Origin: PoT sp049331405
GTDB taxonomy: Bacteria; Planctomycetota; Planctomycetia; Isosphaerales; Isosphaeraceae
Assembly (NCBI RefSeq): GCF_049331405.1
Contig: NZ_CP186274.1
Coordinates: 5,828,001-5,892,000 of the forward strand
Direction: 5' to 3'
Length of the DNA stretch: 64,000 nt
Below, one piece after another: positions 23,673 through 32,879 of this stretch (the stretch's first letter is position 1; every line of letters starts with the position of its first letter). The notes under the pieces are model-generated. The model searched no databases. It was not told where the DNA came from and was given only the letters and a program-made list of their open reading frames with translations. The translations under genes were made by a program, and so were the position numbers.

Positions 23673-26090
23673 TCAAGGGGCCGACTGGGAGGCGATCCCC
23701 AGCTCCGGCCGGCAGTCGTAGAGCTGCGTCATCCCTCTCATCCTGCGGAAGAATCCACGCGCCGAGGCCCCGGCGTCATCCTTCTTGGCCTCATCCGTTA
23801 CTTTTGTCTTGGTGTCCTTGTCGGCGTCGTCCTTGCGAGGCTCCTCGGGTTCCTCGAGCCTCCAGAGCTTGGCATCGACGGCCTTGCCATTCTTGCGCAC
23901 CCATTCGATGATCTCGCCATTGCCCATGCCTCGACCCGGCCCGCCGGGGCCTCCGATGCCGGGGCCACCAGGGCCACCGCCGGGGCCGCCGGGTCCTCCG
24001 GGACCACCTGGGCCTCCGCCGCCGGGGCCGGGGCCGCCGAGCATGAAGAACCGGAGCCGGCCGTCCTTCACTCTGGCGACGAACTCATCCTTCGTGAGCG
24101 CCGGGTCCATACCCATGAATCCGCCGATGGAGACGGCCGTCTCGCCTTCGGCGATGATCCCGGAGACTTCCATGCTCCCAGGCGCGGCCACCAGGATCTC
24201 CTCGCCGTGCCGGTTCGCCACGAGGAAGTCCACGAGCTTCTTGGTCGCCTTCGGGTTCGAGCCGAACGGCCCTCCCGGACCGCCGGGGCCACCTGGACCG
24301 CCCGGAGGACCGCCGGGGCCACCCGGGCCACCCGGGAACGGGAATGGGTTCGGCTGCGGGTCGCTCCGGCTCCCCACGAGGGAGGGGCCGGCCGTGGGCA
24401 TGACGGGGTTCCCCTTGGCGAGGACGGTGGTGATCGACCAGGCGGTCGGGCTGATCAGGATCGTGGCGAGCCCGACCCCCGCGGCCAGCTCCGCCCAGGC
24501 GAGCGAGCGCCGCCAGGAGGCCAGCCGACGCGAGCCGAGGAGCCCCACGACGCTCAGGGCGATGCCCGTCGCCAGGATCGGCAGGAGCCAACGCTTCCAG
24601 TCCGGATAGTGCCGGATGATCGCCGCCTGCACGAGCGCCGTGGCGATCAGGGTGGCGGGGAGCAGGAGGGAACGCCAGCCCCCGAGGCGAGACTCCTTCC
24701 ACAAGGCGACGGTCCCGATGCCGACCATCGCGGCGATCGCGGGGCCCATCACCGTGGTGTAATACTCATGAAAGATCCCTTGCGCGAAGCTGAAGACGAC
24801 CCAGTGGGTGGCGAACCAGCCGGCCCAGATCCAGATCGCCAGGCCTTCCGCCCCGATCGGGATCGCCCGCCTCTGGCGGAGTGCGGCGGCCAGGGTGCCG
24901 ATGATCGCCAGCGGGATGAGCCAGATGATCAGCCCCGACATCTCCCGCGTCGTGAACCGCAGGAACCCGGGAGGACCGCCGAAGCCGGGAGGGCCTCCGC
25001 GTCGCCCGCCAAACCCCCTGCCCCCGGGACCATCGGGAGGACCGCCGGGACTATCGGGACCGCCGGTAGGCGGCGTAGCGGCCCCAACCCCAGGGGGTTC
25101 GGGATCGTCCGCCTTGGCGAGGGCGGTCGGCTCGGTCTTGCTCGGGTCGTCCTTGGCCTTCGCCTTCGCGTCGCCCGCGCCGTCGGGCCCGGGGAAACCG
25201 CCGGGGCCACCAGGACCGCCGGGGCCGGGGAAGCCACCGCCCATGCCGAGGACGCGGGCGAGGCCGTTGTAGCCGAGGGCGAGGCCGAGCGCCGAGTTAT
25301 TCGTAGACCCGCCGATGTAGGGGCGTTTGGATTTCGGGGTCAGCTCGACGGCGATCGGCCAGGAGAGGGAAACGGCCACGAGGACGGCCGTCGCCGAGGC
25401 GAGATGGATGAACTTGGTACGCCAGGTCGTGGGGGACGCGAGCAGATAGCCCGCATAGAAGGTGGGCAGGACCACGAACGCGGCGAGCATCTTGATGTTG
25501 AAGCCGATCCCGACGAGCGCGGCGGCCAGCAGGAGCCGCCCCAAGCGGCCGGTCTCCGCCGCAGAGCTCAACGCCCAGGTCGCCAGGAGCAGGACCAGCA
25601 CGAGCGCCGTGTCGGGCAGGTTGTCGCGGTCGATCGCCACGCAGATCGGCGTGACGGCCAGCACCAGCGCGGCCAGCAAGCCGGCCCCCGCGCCGAAGAC
25701 GCGGCGGACCAGGTGGTAGATCAGGGCGACCGAGGCCACGCCCATCAGGGCCTGCGGCATCAAGAGGCTCAGCGAGTTGTAGCCGAAGATCCTGGCGCTC
25801 AGGGCCTGGATCCAGAGGGCCACCGGCGGCTTGTCGACGGTCACGATGCCGAGCGGGTCGAGCGAGCCGAAGAAGAAGTTGCTCCAGCTCGCGAGCATGC
25901 TCCGGACGGTCGCCGCATAGTACAGGTTGCCGAGCCCGTTCTGGTCGAGCCGCCAGAGGCGGAGCCAGGCGGCGAGGGCGAGCACCGCTCCCAGCACGAG
26001 CTTCTCCCGTCGCCACTCCGCCGCCGGACTCACCCCCGGCTCGATCGCGACCGACGTGTCGGCCGCCTCCGCTGAAACGACGTCGAGCAT
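23673..26090 (-). CDS. GT39-family membrane mannosyl/glycosyltransferase (ArnT/YkcB-like)
   Basis: 805 residues. The N-terminus matches the YkcB/ArnT group: WRLDQNGLGNLYYAA, then SLDPLGIVTVDKPPVALW with its conserved Asp, followed by about ten membrane helices. Such enzymes transfer a sugar from a polyprenyl carrier to a protein or lipid on the outside. Four Gly/Pro-rich inserts interrupt the protein (about 280-300, 335-370, 580-615 and 685-720), made of GGPGGP-type repeats. Related proteins in other bacteria also carry Gly-rich inserts, but these are long. The GT2 gene follows 56 bases downstream in the same direction and may supply the donor. Confidence 0.9.
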   Translation of the reverse strand: MLDVVSAEAADTSVAIEPGVSPAAEWRREKLVLGAVLALAAWLRLWRLDQNGLGNLYYAATVRSMLASWSNFFFGSLDPLGIVTVDKPPVALWIQALSARIFGYNSLSLLMPQALMGVASVALIYHLVRRVFGAGAGLLAALVLAVTPICVAIDRDNLPDTALVLVLLLATWALSSAAETGRLGRLLLAAALVGIGFNIKMLAAFVVLPTFYAGYLLASPTTWRTKFIHLASATAVLVAVSLSWPIAVELTPKSKRPYIGGSTNNSALGLALGYNGLARVLGMGGGFPGPGGPGGPGGFPGPDGAGDAKAKAKDDPSKTEPTALAKADDPEPPGVGAATPPTGGPDSPGGPPDGPGGRGFGGRRGGPPGFGGPPGFLRFTTREMSGLIIWLIPLAIIGTLAAALRQRRAIPIGAEGLAIWIWAGWFATHWVVFSFAQGIFHEYYTTVMGPAIAAMVGIGTVALWKESRLGGWRSLLLPATLIATALVQAAIIRHYPDWKRWLLPILATGIALSVVGLLGSRRLASWRRSLAWAELAAGVGLATILISPTAWSITTVLAKGNPVMPTAGPSLVGSRSDPQPNPFPFPGGPGGPGGPPGGPGGPGGPGGPFGSNPKATKKLVDFLVANRHGEEILVAAPGSMEVSGIIAEGETAVSIGGFMGMDPALTKDEFVARVKDGRLRFFMLGGPGPGGGGPGGPGGPGGPGGGPGGPGIGGPGGPGRGMGNGEIIEWVRKNGKAVDAKLWRLEEPEEPRKDDADKDTKTKVTDEAKKDDAGASARGFFRRMRGMTQLYDCRPELGIASQSAP
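23933..24038 (-). repeat. GGPGGP-coding low-complexity tract in GT39
   Basis: Repeated ccgccgggg/ccaccagggg nine-base units encode a run of Gly-Gly-Pro triplets near the C-terminal end of the GT39 protein. It is one of four such tracts in the gene and is the most regular. Confidence 0.7.
24268..24345 (-). repeat. Second GGPGGP-coding tract in GT39
   Basis: A run of nine-base units encodes Gly-Gly-Pro and Pro-Gly-Gly triplets about 110 residues before the previous tract. Both are in-frame and remain free of stops, so length changes by slippage would be tolerated. Confidence 0.7.
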
Positions 26091-26455
26091 CAGCCCCTAG
26101 CCTCCCGCCCAAAAAGTCACTTGCCCCGGAGACGCCTCAGGGGGTCGCGACGCCCGTGCCGACGCAGCATCGAGCCAGCACGGACGTCGCGTGGACCACC
26201 CCAACCGACTCCCGGATTGTAAACGGGGCGGTTCGATGTCAGCGCAAAGGACTGTCAATGGGCGAGGTGGAGGGGCCGTCAAGTGTGGCGGGACAGCGGG
26301 GGGAGGGGAAACTAAGGATAATCCGAAAATTTATAGATCCAAGGACATGAAAAAATCAAACCTATGATGAAACAACAATTCCGTACTTCAACTCACCCCT
26401 GGCAGATCCGCAGGCGGCTCACGGTTGATACGCGAGCCACCCACGAAGAGCGCCG
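26091..26455. other. Intergenic, A/T-richer stretch
   Basis: No gene. It contains the upstream region of the GT39 operon and the 3' flank of the metallopeptidase gene. From about 26305 to 26395 the sequence is clearly A/T-rich for this genome, with no clear hairpin. Confidence 0.5.
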
Positions 26456-27193
26456 TTACTTGCGGATATCCCAGACTTCATGCAGGGTCTCGAAGCCGAC
26501 GGGGTCGTGCTTCTTCAGCTCGGCGCGGACGAACGGGTAGAAGTCGTTCGTGCCGAAATAGGCCTCGGAGGCCTCGGCGAAGTACTCTTGCTCATTCGAG
26601 AGCGCGTAGGCGCGATCCATCCTGCCGTTGCATCGGAGCACCGACTCATAACCCTTCGAGGCGACGGCCTTGTGGAAGGCATCCTGGACGCCGCGATGGT
26701 GGAACCCGAGCACCTGGTCGTGGTAGGCATGGCTCAGTTCGTGGAGGATCATGGACGGCTGGTCGTGCGACCATTGCACGAAGTTCTCGGCGTTGCCGAT
26801 CTCGACCCCCTTGGCCTTGTCCGGGTTGTACCCGTTCTCGATCAGCCACTCGCGATTCGGATGATACTCCGCGCAGGGGGCATGGCCGTCGTCGACGCCG
26901 AGCCAGATCGGGACCTTCACCAGCGACGCCAGCGCGGCGGGCGGGACGCTGCGGCGGATCTCGAACAGCTTGTTCTCCAGGAGTCGGAGCGCCCTGTCTC
27001 CCAGCTCCTTCCGGCCCCCCAGCAAATCCTTGTTAACGTAAACAACCCAGCCCTCCACCGACTTCTTGACGTAGTGATCCGTCGGCACGAATGGCTTCCT
27101 GGCCTCCGGCTTCTTCTCCGGATTCTCCTGGCCCAAGGCGTGGCACTCCGCGGCGAAGGCCATCGCGAGCAGCATGATCAGCGCGTGTTTCAT
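26456..27193 (-). CDS. Secreted zinc metallopeptidase-like protein
   Basis: 245 residues. The ATG at 27193 opens a signal peptide (MKHALIMLLAMAFAAECHA). The zinc motif HELSHAYHD at 151-159 fits HExxH, and a downstream NEQEYFAEASEAYFG (about 200-215) supplies the third-ligand Glu in the pattern of gluzincin-type enzymes. A long helical N-terminal part precedes it. It probably cleaves peptides or proteins in the periplasm; the substrate is unknown. The start at 27244 in the same frame lies before the signal peptide and is rejected. Confidence 0.78.
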   Translation of the reverse strand: MKHALIMLLAMAFAAECHALGQENPEKKPEARKPFVPTDHYVKKSVEGWVVYVNKDLLGGRKELGDRALRLLENKLFEIRRSVPPAALASLVKVPIWLGVDDGHAPCAEYHPNREWLIENGYNPDKAKGVEIGNAENFVQWSHDQPSMILHELSHAYHDQVLGFHHRGVQDAFHKAVASKGYESVLRCNGRMDRAYALSNEQEYFAEASEAYFGTNDFYPFVRAELKKHDPVGFETLHEVWDIRK

Positions 27194-27406
27194 CGTCCTG
27201 GGGAATCCAACCGGGGTGTCGAGTCCAAGGCCGCCCGAGGGCACGCCTACGCGGGCCGATTCATTCTACGGCTCCTGACGCCGCAGGGAATGAGGACCCG
27301 GGCCGAATCGACGGGTCATCAATCGAGTGGTTGGCGATGGAATTGGGAAGGCGAAGGGAGGAGAGAGGGATTCAGGAGGCGGGAAGGGAGAGAGGGGCAG
27401 GCGGGA

Positions 27407-29314
27407 TCATCGCGGGGAGGTTCGACCAGAGGGGCGAGGCCAACGCCGGAGGCGGGCCGCCGCCCCTCGAGTCGATGGGGCAGAGCCCGATCGTGGAGGC
27501 GAGCGGGGAGGGAGTGCGCGACAAACTTGCCTGGCTCGCCCCATGCTACGCTTCGAGTGTCGACGATAGCCCGGGGCAACCCGGACTTGCTGTCGACCGG
27601 GACGGTTGAACCGTCCCATCGAGGCGCCGCTCGGAGCACGGACCGCCGCGACCAGGTCGTGCGACCAGCCTCCTCGCCAGGATGACGAAGACGCGCCGGA
27701 TGAAGGGAGGGACGGCATTGGATCGGGCAGGACGTCCGGCTGTTGCCGGTCCTCCTCAAGCCCACCGGCGAAGGCATTGGAGTCGGCCTCGGCCTCGATG
27801 TCGGACTCGGCTGCGTAGGCTTCGGATGCGTTATCCTTATCCCACGCAACCTCATCGTACTCATCGAGGTCTCGGGACTCCGCCTCCGCCTCGTAAGGCG
27901 TGGGGAAGTTGTCCGCCGGATCGGCCGCGCCGCCAGCATCCTCGAGCGTCTCGACTCCAGGGTCGTAGGCCGACCACGTCCCGTGGGCGGCGTCAGCAGC
28001 ACTGCGATCATCGTGGTGCGACTCAAAGGTGAGGGACGGATCGACGTACGCCGTCTCTTCGACGTCGTCGGCAAACTCGGCCTCTCCGCCTTCCTCGTAC
28101 TGGTACGTGGCCGAAGCCTCGTCCCAGGCCGTCGCGGGCGGGTCGTACGAAACGGGCTCCTCGAACTCCGCTCCTTCCGGGTTGTCGAAGGCCGGCTCGG
28201 CGTTCGCCTCGATGAGCTCGTCCACGCTCGAAGGGGAGACCTCCTTGAGATCGTCCGCATCGTCGTGGGCGGGTTCATTGAGCTCGTCCACCCTCGACGC
28301 AGAGACCTCGGAGAGATCTCCGGCGTCGTCATAGACTGGCTCGTCGAGTTCGTCCACGCTCGGCGAGGAGACCTCGGAAAGGTCTCCTGCCTCGTCGTAG
28401 ACGGACTCGTTGAACTCGCCCACGCTCGACGAGGAGAACTCATGATTGAGATCACCTTCGGGAGCGTTGACCAGCTCGTTGAGGTCCTCGACGGGCCCTT
28501 CGGGGGCAACGGCCGTGAATTCCAAGGGGTCGGCGATCGCTTCAACGCCTTCGCAATTGACGCTGAGGCTCTCGACCGGCTCGATGGACTCCTCGACGAT
28601 TGTTGCTCCCGGGGGCGCGTCGATCGCCTCGTTGAGGCTCTCGACCGACTCGGCGACTTCGACGGGGAGGTCGAAGGTCGGGGTCGACTCGATTCGGACG
28701 TCATCGGCCGACGAGGTCGGCACGATGGGCAAGGTTGCCGGCTCGGTCTCGGAACCGGCTTCCGTCGTCGCGAGGGACGACTCGGCGGCCGTCGGGCCAT
28801 CGGCCCTGACGAACTTCCCGGGTCCCACCCGGATCCAGGTGGCTCCTTCGGGCGGTTCGATGACCGCGGCCGCCTTGGCCTTCCGCCCTCGCCCCTTCCC
28901 TCGCTTGGCGGTCTTCACCGCGGCGGGTTCGGGGGCCTTCTCCGTCTGAACGGCCTCGGGATCCGTGTCCATCGCCGGGACCGGCAAGTCCGCCCCGGGA
29001 GGAGATCGTAGGTCGATCTCGGCCGGGGTCGGCTCGGGTCGCTCGAGCGTGGCTGATCCCTCGGCGGACGCCTCACCCTCGGAACACGCCGGCGCGGTTT
29101 CGCGCGGGCTGCGCCCGGGGTAGAGGAGCCACACCATCATCAGGAAATAGGGCGGAACCAACCATTGCGAGACCGAGGCCACCGCAAGGCTGGTCGAGAC
29201 CATCAGGATCACGAGGGCCAGCATCCAACCCCACGCGAGCGTGGCGGAGGATGCCCGCACGTCGGGATCCGACGATGGGCAGGAGGTTGTGTCGGTCGGG
29301 TTATCGTGCCGCAC
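27407..29314 (-). CDS. Membrane-anchored acidic repeat protein
   Basis: 635 residues from a GTG at 29314, chosen because GGAGCGG lies just upstream and membrane helices follow soon after. One or two hydrophobic helices (about 25-65) anchor it. A basic patch KRGKGRGRKAK and the short conserved-looking ATWIRVGPGKFVR come next. The rest is strongly acidic, with four 22-residue repeats of the form VDELDEPVYDDAGDLSEVS. No catalytic motif is visible. The last 80 residues turn Arg/Ser/Pro-rich and look unlike the rest, so the true stop may differ (a late frameshift is possible). Function unknown; acidic tails of this kind could bind metal ions or partners. Confidence 0.6.
   Translation of the reverse strand: MRHDNPTDTTSCPSSDPDVRASSATLAWGWMLALVILMVSTSLAVASVSQWLVPPYFLMMVWLLYPGRSPRETAPACSEGEASAEGSATLERPEPTPAEIDLRSPPGADLPVPAMDTDPEAVQTEKAPEPAAVKTAKRGKGRGRKAKAAAVIEPPEGATWIRVGPGKFVRADGPTAAESSLATTEAGSETEPATLPIVPTSSADDVRIESTPTFDLPVEVAESVESLNEAIDAPPGATIVEESIEPVESLSVNCEGVEAIADPLEFTAVAPEGPVEDLNELVNAPEGDLNHEFSSSSVGEFNESVYDEAGDLSEVSSPSVDELDEPVYDDAGDLSEVSASRVDELNEPAHDDADDLKEVSPSSVDELIEANAEPAFDNPEGAEFEEPVSYDPPATAWDEASATYQYEEGGEAEFADDVEETAYVDPSLTFESHHDDRSAADAAHGTWSAYDPGVETLEDAGGAADPADNFPTPYEAEAESRDLDEYDEVAWDKDNASEAYAAESDIEAEADSNAFAGGLEEDRQQPDVLPDPMPSLPSSGASSSSWRGGWSHDLVAAVRAPSGASMGRFNRPGRQQVRVAPGYRRHSKRSMGRARQVCRALPPRSPPRSGSAPSTRGAAARLRRWPRPSGRTSPR
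28213..28450 (-). repeat. 66-base tandem repeat in the acidic protein
   Basis: Matching phrases containing ctcgtccac recur at 28219, 28279, 28345 and 28411, with 66-base spacing for the last three. Each unit encodes 22 residues (VDELxEPxxDDAxDLxEVS). The first copy is less regular. Confidence 0.8.
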
Positions 29315-29806
29315 GCGGAACCGCTCCGGTCGGGCGGGGCTACCCACAAAGGAAGGACGGCGTGGCCGCCAAGTCGCCCCAGGTGTCTTATCGGAGTCGC
29401 CTCGCGGCCGTCTGAGGTTTTCGGAGCCATACCCGGGCATCCCCCGCGGGGAGAAACGACACCGTCGGACTAACCGCCATGACACGACGCATCACCAATA
29501 TATGAGCGTACACCAATCGAACCAAATCCGGGGGAACCCTCATCTCCTCGCCGCGTCCGGGCCGATACAAAGGCCCCTCCCGAGGGCGGGCCAGGCCGCA
29601 AGGTCGGGCCATTTCCCGTCAATCGCAACCTTTCGCCGATCGGCACACCTTCGCGCGGAAGGCCCCTTCTCAAGCCCGAGCACTTTAGGGGAATCGGCCG
29701 CGATCCGGCGAAATGACGAAGATCATCGCATCCACATCTTTTCAATTTCACATAGATTCATTCGTAGTCCAACCTCCCCTCTAACGCGAATATTTGAATC
29801 CGGCCA
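29315..29806. other. Intergenic region upstream of blaI-like gene
   Basis: No gene recognised on either strand. It carries the 5' region of the minus-strand acidic protein and leads into the plus-strand regulator promoter. The last 100 bases are A/T-richer. Confidence 0.5.
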
Positions 29807-29856
29807 TTGACACGCACCTCAACCTACGCAACAATCCGTACGTGATCTTGTGTAGG
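29807..29856 (+). promoter_or_regulatory. Sigma-70-type promoter with overlapping BlaI-type operator
   Basis: A perfect -35 TTGACA (29807-29812) is followed after 17 bases by AACAAT (29830-29835), four of six matches to a -10. A dyad overlaps the -10 and the expected start point: cctacgcaa (29823-29831) paired with ttgtgtagg (29848-29856), eight of nine bases matching. This is the position expected for autorepression by the BlaI-family protein encoded 20 bases downstream. Assignment of the dyad to that protein is inference. Confidence 0.6.
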
Positions 29857-29876
29857 ACAGACCGAGGAGGGCGCGA

Positions 29877-30335
29877 ATGGCCGGACGCAAGGTACTGGCG
29901 ATCACGGAGAGGCAATTTGCCGTGCTGCGCGTGCTCTGGGAGCAGGGCCCGCAGACGGTCCGGGGGCTGATGGAGCACCTCCCTCGCGGCGAGGAGCAGC
30001 CGTACACGACGACCCTGGGCCTGGTCCAGAGCATGGAGAAGGCCGGGCTCCTGGCCCACGAGAAGGAAGGCCTGAGCCACAGGTATCGCGCGACCGTCTC
30101 GCAGCGCGAGGCGACGGGGAGCCTGCTCTCCGACTTCCTCGCGCGCTTCTTCCACGGCTCGGCCGAGCAGTTGATCCTCGGCCTGGTCGACGCGGAGAAG
30201 CTCGCGCCCGACGAGCTTCGCGCGATCGAGGACCGCCTCTCGACCCTGGAAAACACGCCGAATCGGAGCGAAGAACCGGACGAATCCACATCTCTGCCCA
30301 AACCGACGCCCAAGCGCGGGAGGAAGAAGCCATGA
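29877..30335 (+). CDS. BlaI/MecI/CopY-family transcriptional repressor
   Basis: 152 residues. A strong GAGGAGG site precedes the ATG. Residues 1-75 form the winged helix of the family, with LPRGEEQPYTTTLGLVQSMEKAG as recognition-helix region and KEGLSHRYRATVS as wing. The C-terminal half (about 80-130) is the helical dimerisation part, ending in a basic tail. Family members bind a dyad and are cleaved when a paired membrane protease is activated. The M56 partner follows with a four-base overlap (ATGA). An autoregulatory promoter-operator lies just upstream. Confidence 0.92.
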   Translation: MAGRKVLAITERQFAVLRVLWEQGPQTVRGLMEHLPRGEEQPYTTTLGLVQSMEKAGLLAHEKEGLSHRYRATVSQREATGSLLSDFLARFFHGSAEQLILGLVDAEKLAPDELRAIEDRLSTLENTPNRSEEPDESTSLPKPTPKRGRKKP

Positions 30336-32815
30336 CGACGGATCTGGCGGAACGCCTGTCGGTGCCCTGGTTGATGTTCCTGGCCGAATGGTCCCTCCGC
30401 TGGGGGATCCTGATCGCCCTCCTGGCCGCCGGATTCCGGCTCTGGCCACCCCGTAGCGCCGCGACTCGCCACCGACTCTGCCTCCTCGTCCTGGCCACGG
30501 GCCTCTTCCTCCCGCTCGCCCCGCGCTGGGGCAACCTGCCGATCCCCTGGTTCGGCCCTCCCAGCAAATCCGCAGCTTCCGTCATCGAGCCGACGACGAA
30601 CCCCCTGCCCCGGATCAAGGCTGAGCCCACGACCCAGGCGCGAGTCCCGCAAGATGCTCCTGCTCTCGCGCATCAAGTCGTCCCGGCGAAAGTCGCGCCG
30701 ATCCCGAAGAAGGAGGCCGCGGCGGCCTCGACGGCCCTCGGCTTCCGGGGATGGGCGGCGGTAGCGGCCTCGGCCCTCTGGGGATCGGTGGTCCTCGTCC
30801 TGCTGGTGCGATGGATCGGCGGCCTCCTCTTCGTGGCCGGATTGAGGCGGGGCGCGATGGAAGTCGACGGTTCCGCGCGACGGCTCCTGAACGACTGCCG
30901 GACGGCGCTGAACGTCCGCCGGCGCGTCTCACTGGCAACGCATTCCAAGGTCAGCTCGCCGGTCACGCTGGGGGGTCGGCATCCGTTCATCCTCGTGCCC
31001 GAAGGCTGGGGCGAGTGGCCCGCGGCCAGCCGACGCGCCAGCCTCCTGCACGAGCTCGCCCACGTCGCCAATCTCGACGACTGGTCCAAGCTCGTCCAGG
31101 AACTCGCCCGGATCCCGCTCTTCTTCCACCCGCTGGTCGCCTGGCTGCTCGGGCGGCTCGACCTCGAGCGTGAGCTGCTCTGCGACGAGGCGGCGGTCGC
31201 CCTCGGTTCCGACCCGGTCCCCTATGCCCGGCTGCTCGTCGACCTCGCGCGACGCCCCGGCCGGCTCTCGCCCACGGGCCCCTCGCTCCGCCCCGGCTGG
31301 CTCCCCTTCCTCGATCGCAGGACGCTCGCCTCCAGGATCGAGCGGCTCCTCGAGGACGACGCCGCGAGCACCATGGCCGTCCCCCGGCGCAGGCCCTCGA
31401 TCGCCCTGGGGGCCGTCGCCATCGCGCTGGGCCTCGGTCTCGGCGGCCTCGGGATCCGGGCGGTGGCCCTCGAGCCTGCTCTGCCCGCGACCAAGGAGAG
31501 CCCGAAATCCGAGCCGGCAGCAGCCCAGGCCCTTCCCGCTCCTGCGCGAATCCTCCAAGGCCAGCTCCTGAATTTGAACAACGAGCCGATCGCCGATGCC
31601 GACGTGGTCGCGGGCATCAACTACACGGGATTCCCCAACCATCAGGCCTTCCGCACGGATCGCGAGGGGCGTTTCGCGTACCCCGTTCCCCAGGGGGACC
31701 AATCCCTCTATGTCATCGCGCACAAGGCTGGCCTGTCGCCGACGATCTGGTCGGACTGGGTCCCCGCCGAGGCCCCGAAGGAAGTCGTGTTGAAGCTCGG
31801 CCCGGCATCGTCGTTCTCGGGCAAGCTCATGGACGCCGACGGGAATCCCCTGCAGGGCGCGAAGATTCAGATGGAGATGAGGGCGATCTGCAGGGCCTAT
31901 CCCAGGAACAAAGACAACCCCGCAGCCGGCAATACCGTCGAGACTTTTTACGAAGACCTACCTGCAGATATCCTCACGGATAGCCCCTTGCAGGGCATCA
32001 TCGAGTCACAGACCGATGCGAATGGAGACTTCACCTTCCCCGAAGTCCCTGGCAAACGTTGGTTCCAGCTCAGGGTCACGGATCCGACCCGGGGCGAGAT
32101 GCGGGTCCGGGAGGAGACCTCGAGCGAGGAAGTGGTCGCAGCCAGCATGACGGAAGTGGGATTCGTCGAAGGCAACCCGAAGGGGCGTGCCCGGCTGGTC
32201 GCCATCCCCGCCGCCAGGGTCGTGGGCCGGGTCATGACCAGGGTGCCGGGCGCCAATGTGTCGGGCCTCGAAATCCAGTATCAGGGAAGCAACCCGACGA
32301 AGTCGCATGTCCCGAATAAGAACTTCAAAGGCCGACCCGTGAGGACCGACGCCGAAGGCCGGTTCGTCATCGACGGCCTTTACGACGGCACCATCAACAT
32401 CTTCGTGAAGGGTCCTGGCCTGGGAGAAGCCTGGACATACCGCGCCGCCAGGGATGTGACCCTGACTTCCGGAGTCACCTCCGAGGTCACGATCGACCTG
32501 ATCCCGCCGGTCGCCGTCGAGGGCAAGGTCGTCAACAAAGATACGGGCGAGCCGGTGGCGGGAGTGGTCATCGGGATCCACGGCCCGGCCCGACCCAGGA
32601 GTAGCACGTCCATCTCCTCGACCGCGACCGATAAGCAAGGCCTGTTCCACATCAAGCTGCCGCCGGGCGAGACCATCTTCCATGCCCGGGGGTCCGGGCA
32701 TGCAGAGGAGGAGGCCCTCAAAGAAGGCTCGGCCCAGATCGTGACCATCCCCGAGGACGCCCGGGAGTTCAAAGACATCACCCTGAAGGTCCCGAAGCTG
32801 GCCACGCAGGAGTGA
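30332..32815 (+). CDS. BlaR1-like M56 membrane metallopeptidase with regulatory-like beta domains
   Basis: 827 residues. Membrane helices near 15-36, 48-66, 140-172 and about 350-372 frame the M56 protease domain with zinc motif HELAHV (240-245) and a downstream ERELLCDEAA that supplies the third ligand. Beyond the last helix, where BlaR1 has a beta-lactam sensor, there are instead three or four carboxypeptidase-regulatory-like beta modules (for example ILQGQLLNLNNEPIADADV, VVGRVMTRVPG, VEGKVVNKDTGEPVAGV). The protease presumably inactivates the BlaI-type partner on receiving a signal through these domains. No penicillin-binding motif is present, so the signal is probably not a beta-lactam. 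Confidence 0.9.
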   Translation: MTTDLAERLSVPWLMFLAEWSLRWGILIALLAAGFRLWPPRSAATRHRLCLLVLATGLFLPLAPRWGNLPIPWFGPPSKSAASVIEPTTNPLPRIKAEPTTQARVPQDAPALAHQVVPAKVAPIPKKEAAAASTALGFRGWAAVAASALWGSVVLVLLVRWIGGLLFVAGLRRGAMEVDGSARRLLNDCRTALNVRRRVSLATHSKVSSPVTLGGRHPFILVPEGWGEWPAASRRASLLHELAHVANLDDWSKLVQELARIPLFFHPLVAWLLGRLDLERELLCDEAAVALGSDPVPYARLLVDLARRPGRLSPTGPSLRPGWLPFLDRRTLASRIERLLEDDAASTMAVPRRRPSIALGAVAIALGLGLGGLGIRAVALEPALPATKESPKSEPAAAQALPAPARILQGQLLNLNNEPIADADVVAGINYTGFPNHQAFRTDREGRFAYPVPQGDQSLYVIAHKAGLSPTIWSDWVPAEAPKEVVLKLGPASSFSGKLMDADGNPLQGAKIQMEMRAICRAYPRNKDNPAAGNTVETFYEDLPADILTDSPLQGIIESQTDANGDFTFPEVPGKRWFQLRVTDPTRGEMRVREETSSEEVVAASMTEVGFVEGNPKGRARLVAIPAARVVGRVMTRVPGANVSGLEIQYQGSNPTKSHVPNKNFKGRPVRTDAEGRFVIDGLYDGTINIFVKGPGLGEAWTYRAARDVTLTSGVTSEVTIDLIPPVAVEGKVVNKDTGEPVAGVVIGIHGPARPRSSTSISSTATDKQGLFHIKLPPGETIFHARGSGHAEEEALKEGSAQIVTIPEDAREFKDITLKVPKLATQE

Positions 32816-32879
32816 CGCGCCTCGGCCTCGCGTTTGCATCCTGGTTTATCCCAAGGAACTGCTAACGTGAGGTGTCAAC

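Noticed and set aside
27319..28800. Minus-strand frame of 493 residues over the acidic protein
   Set aside because: It is Arg/Ser/Pro-rich with no domain. The other minus-strand frame has the membrane helices and regular acidic repeats.
29877..32815. Beta-lactam resistance system
   Set aside because: The BlaR1-like protein lacks a penicillin-binding domain and no beta-lactamase gene is adjacent.
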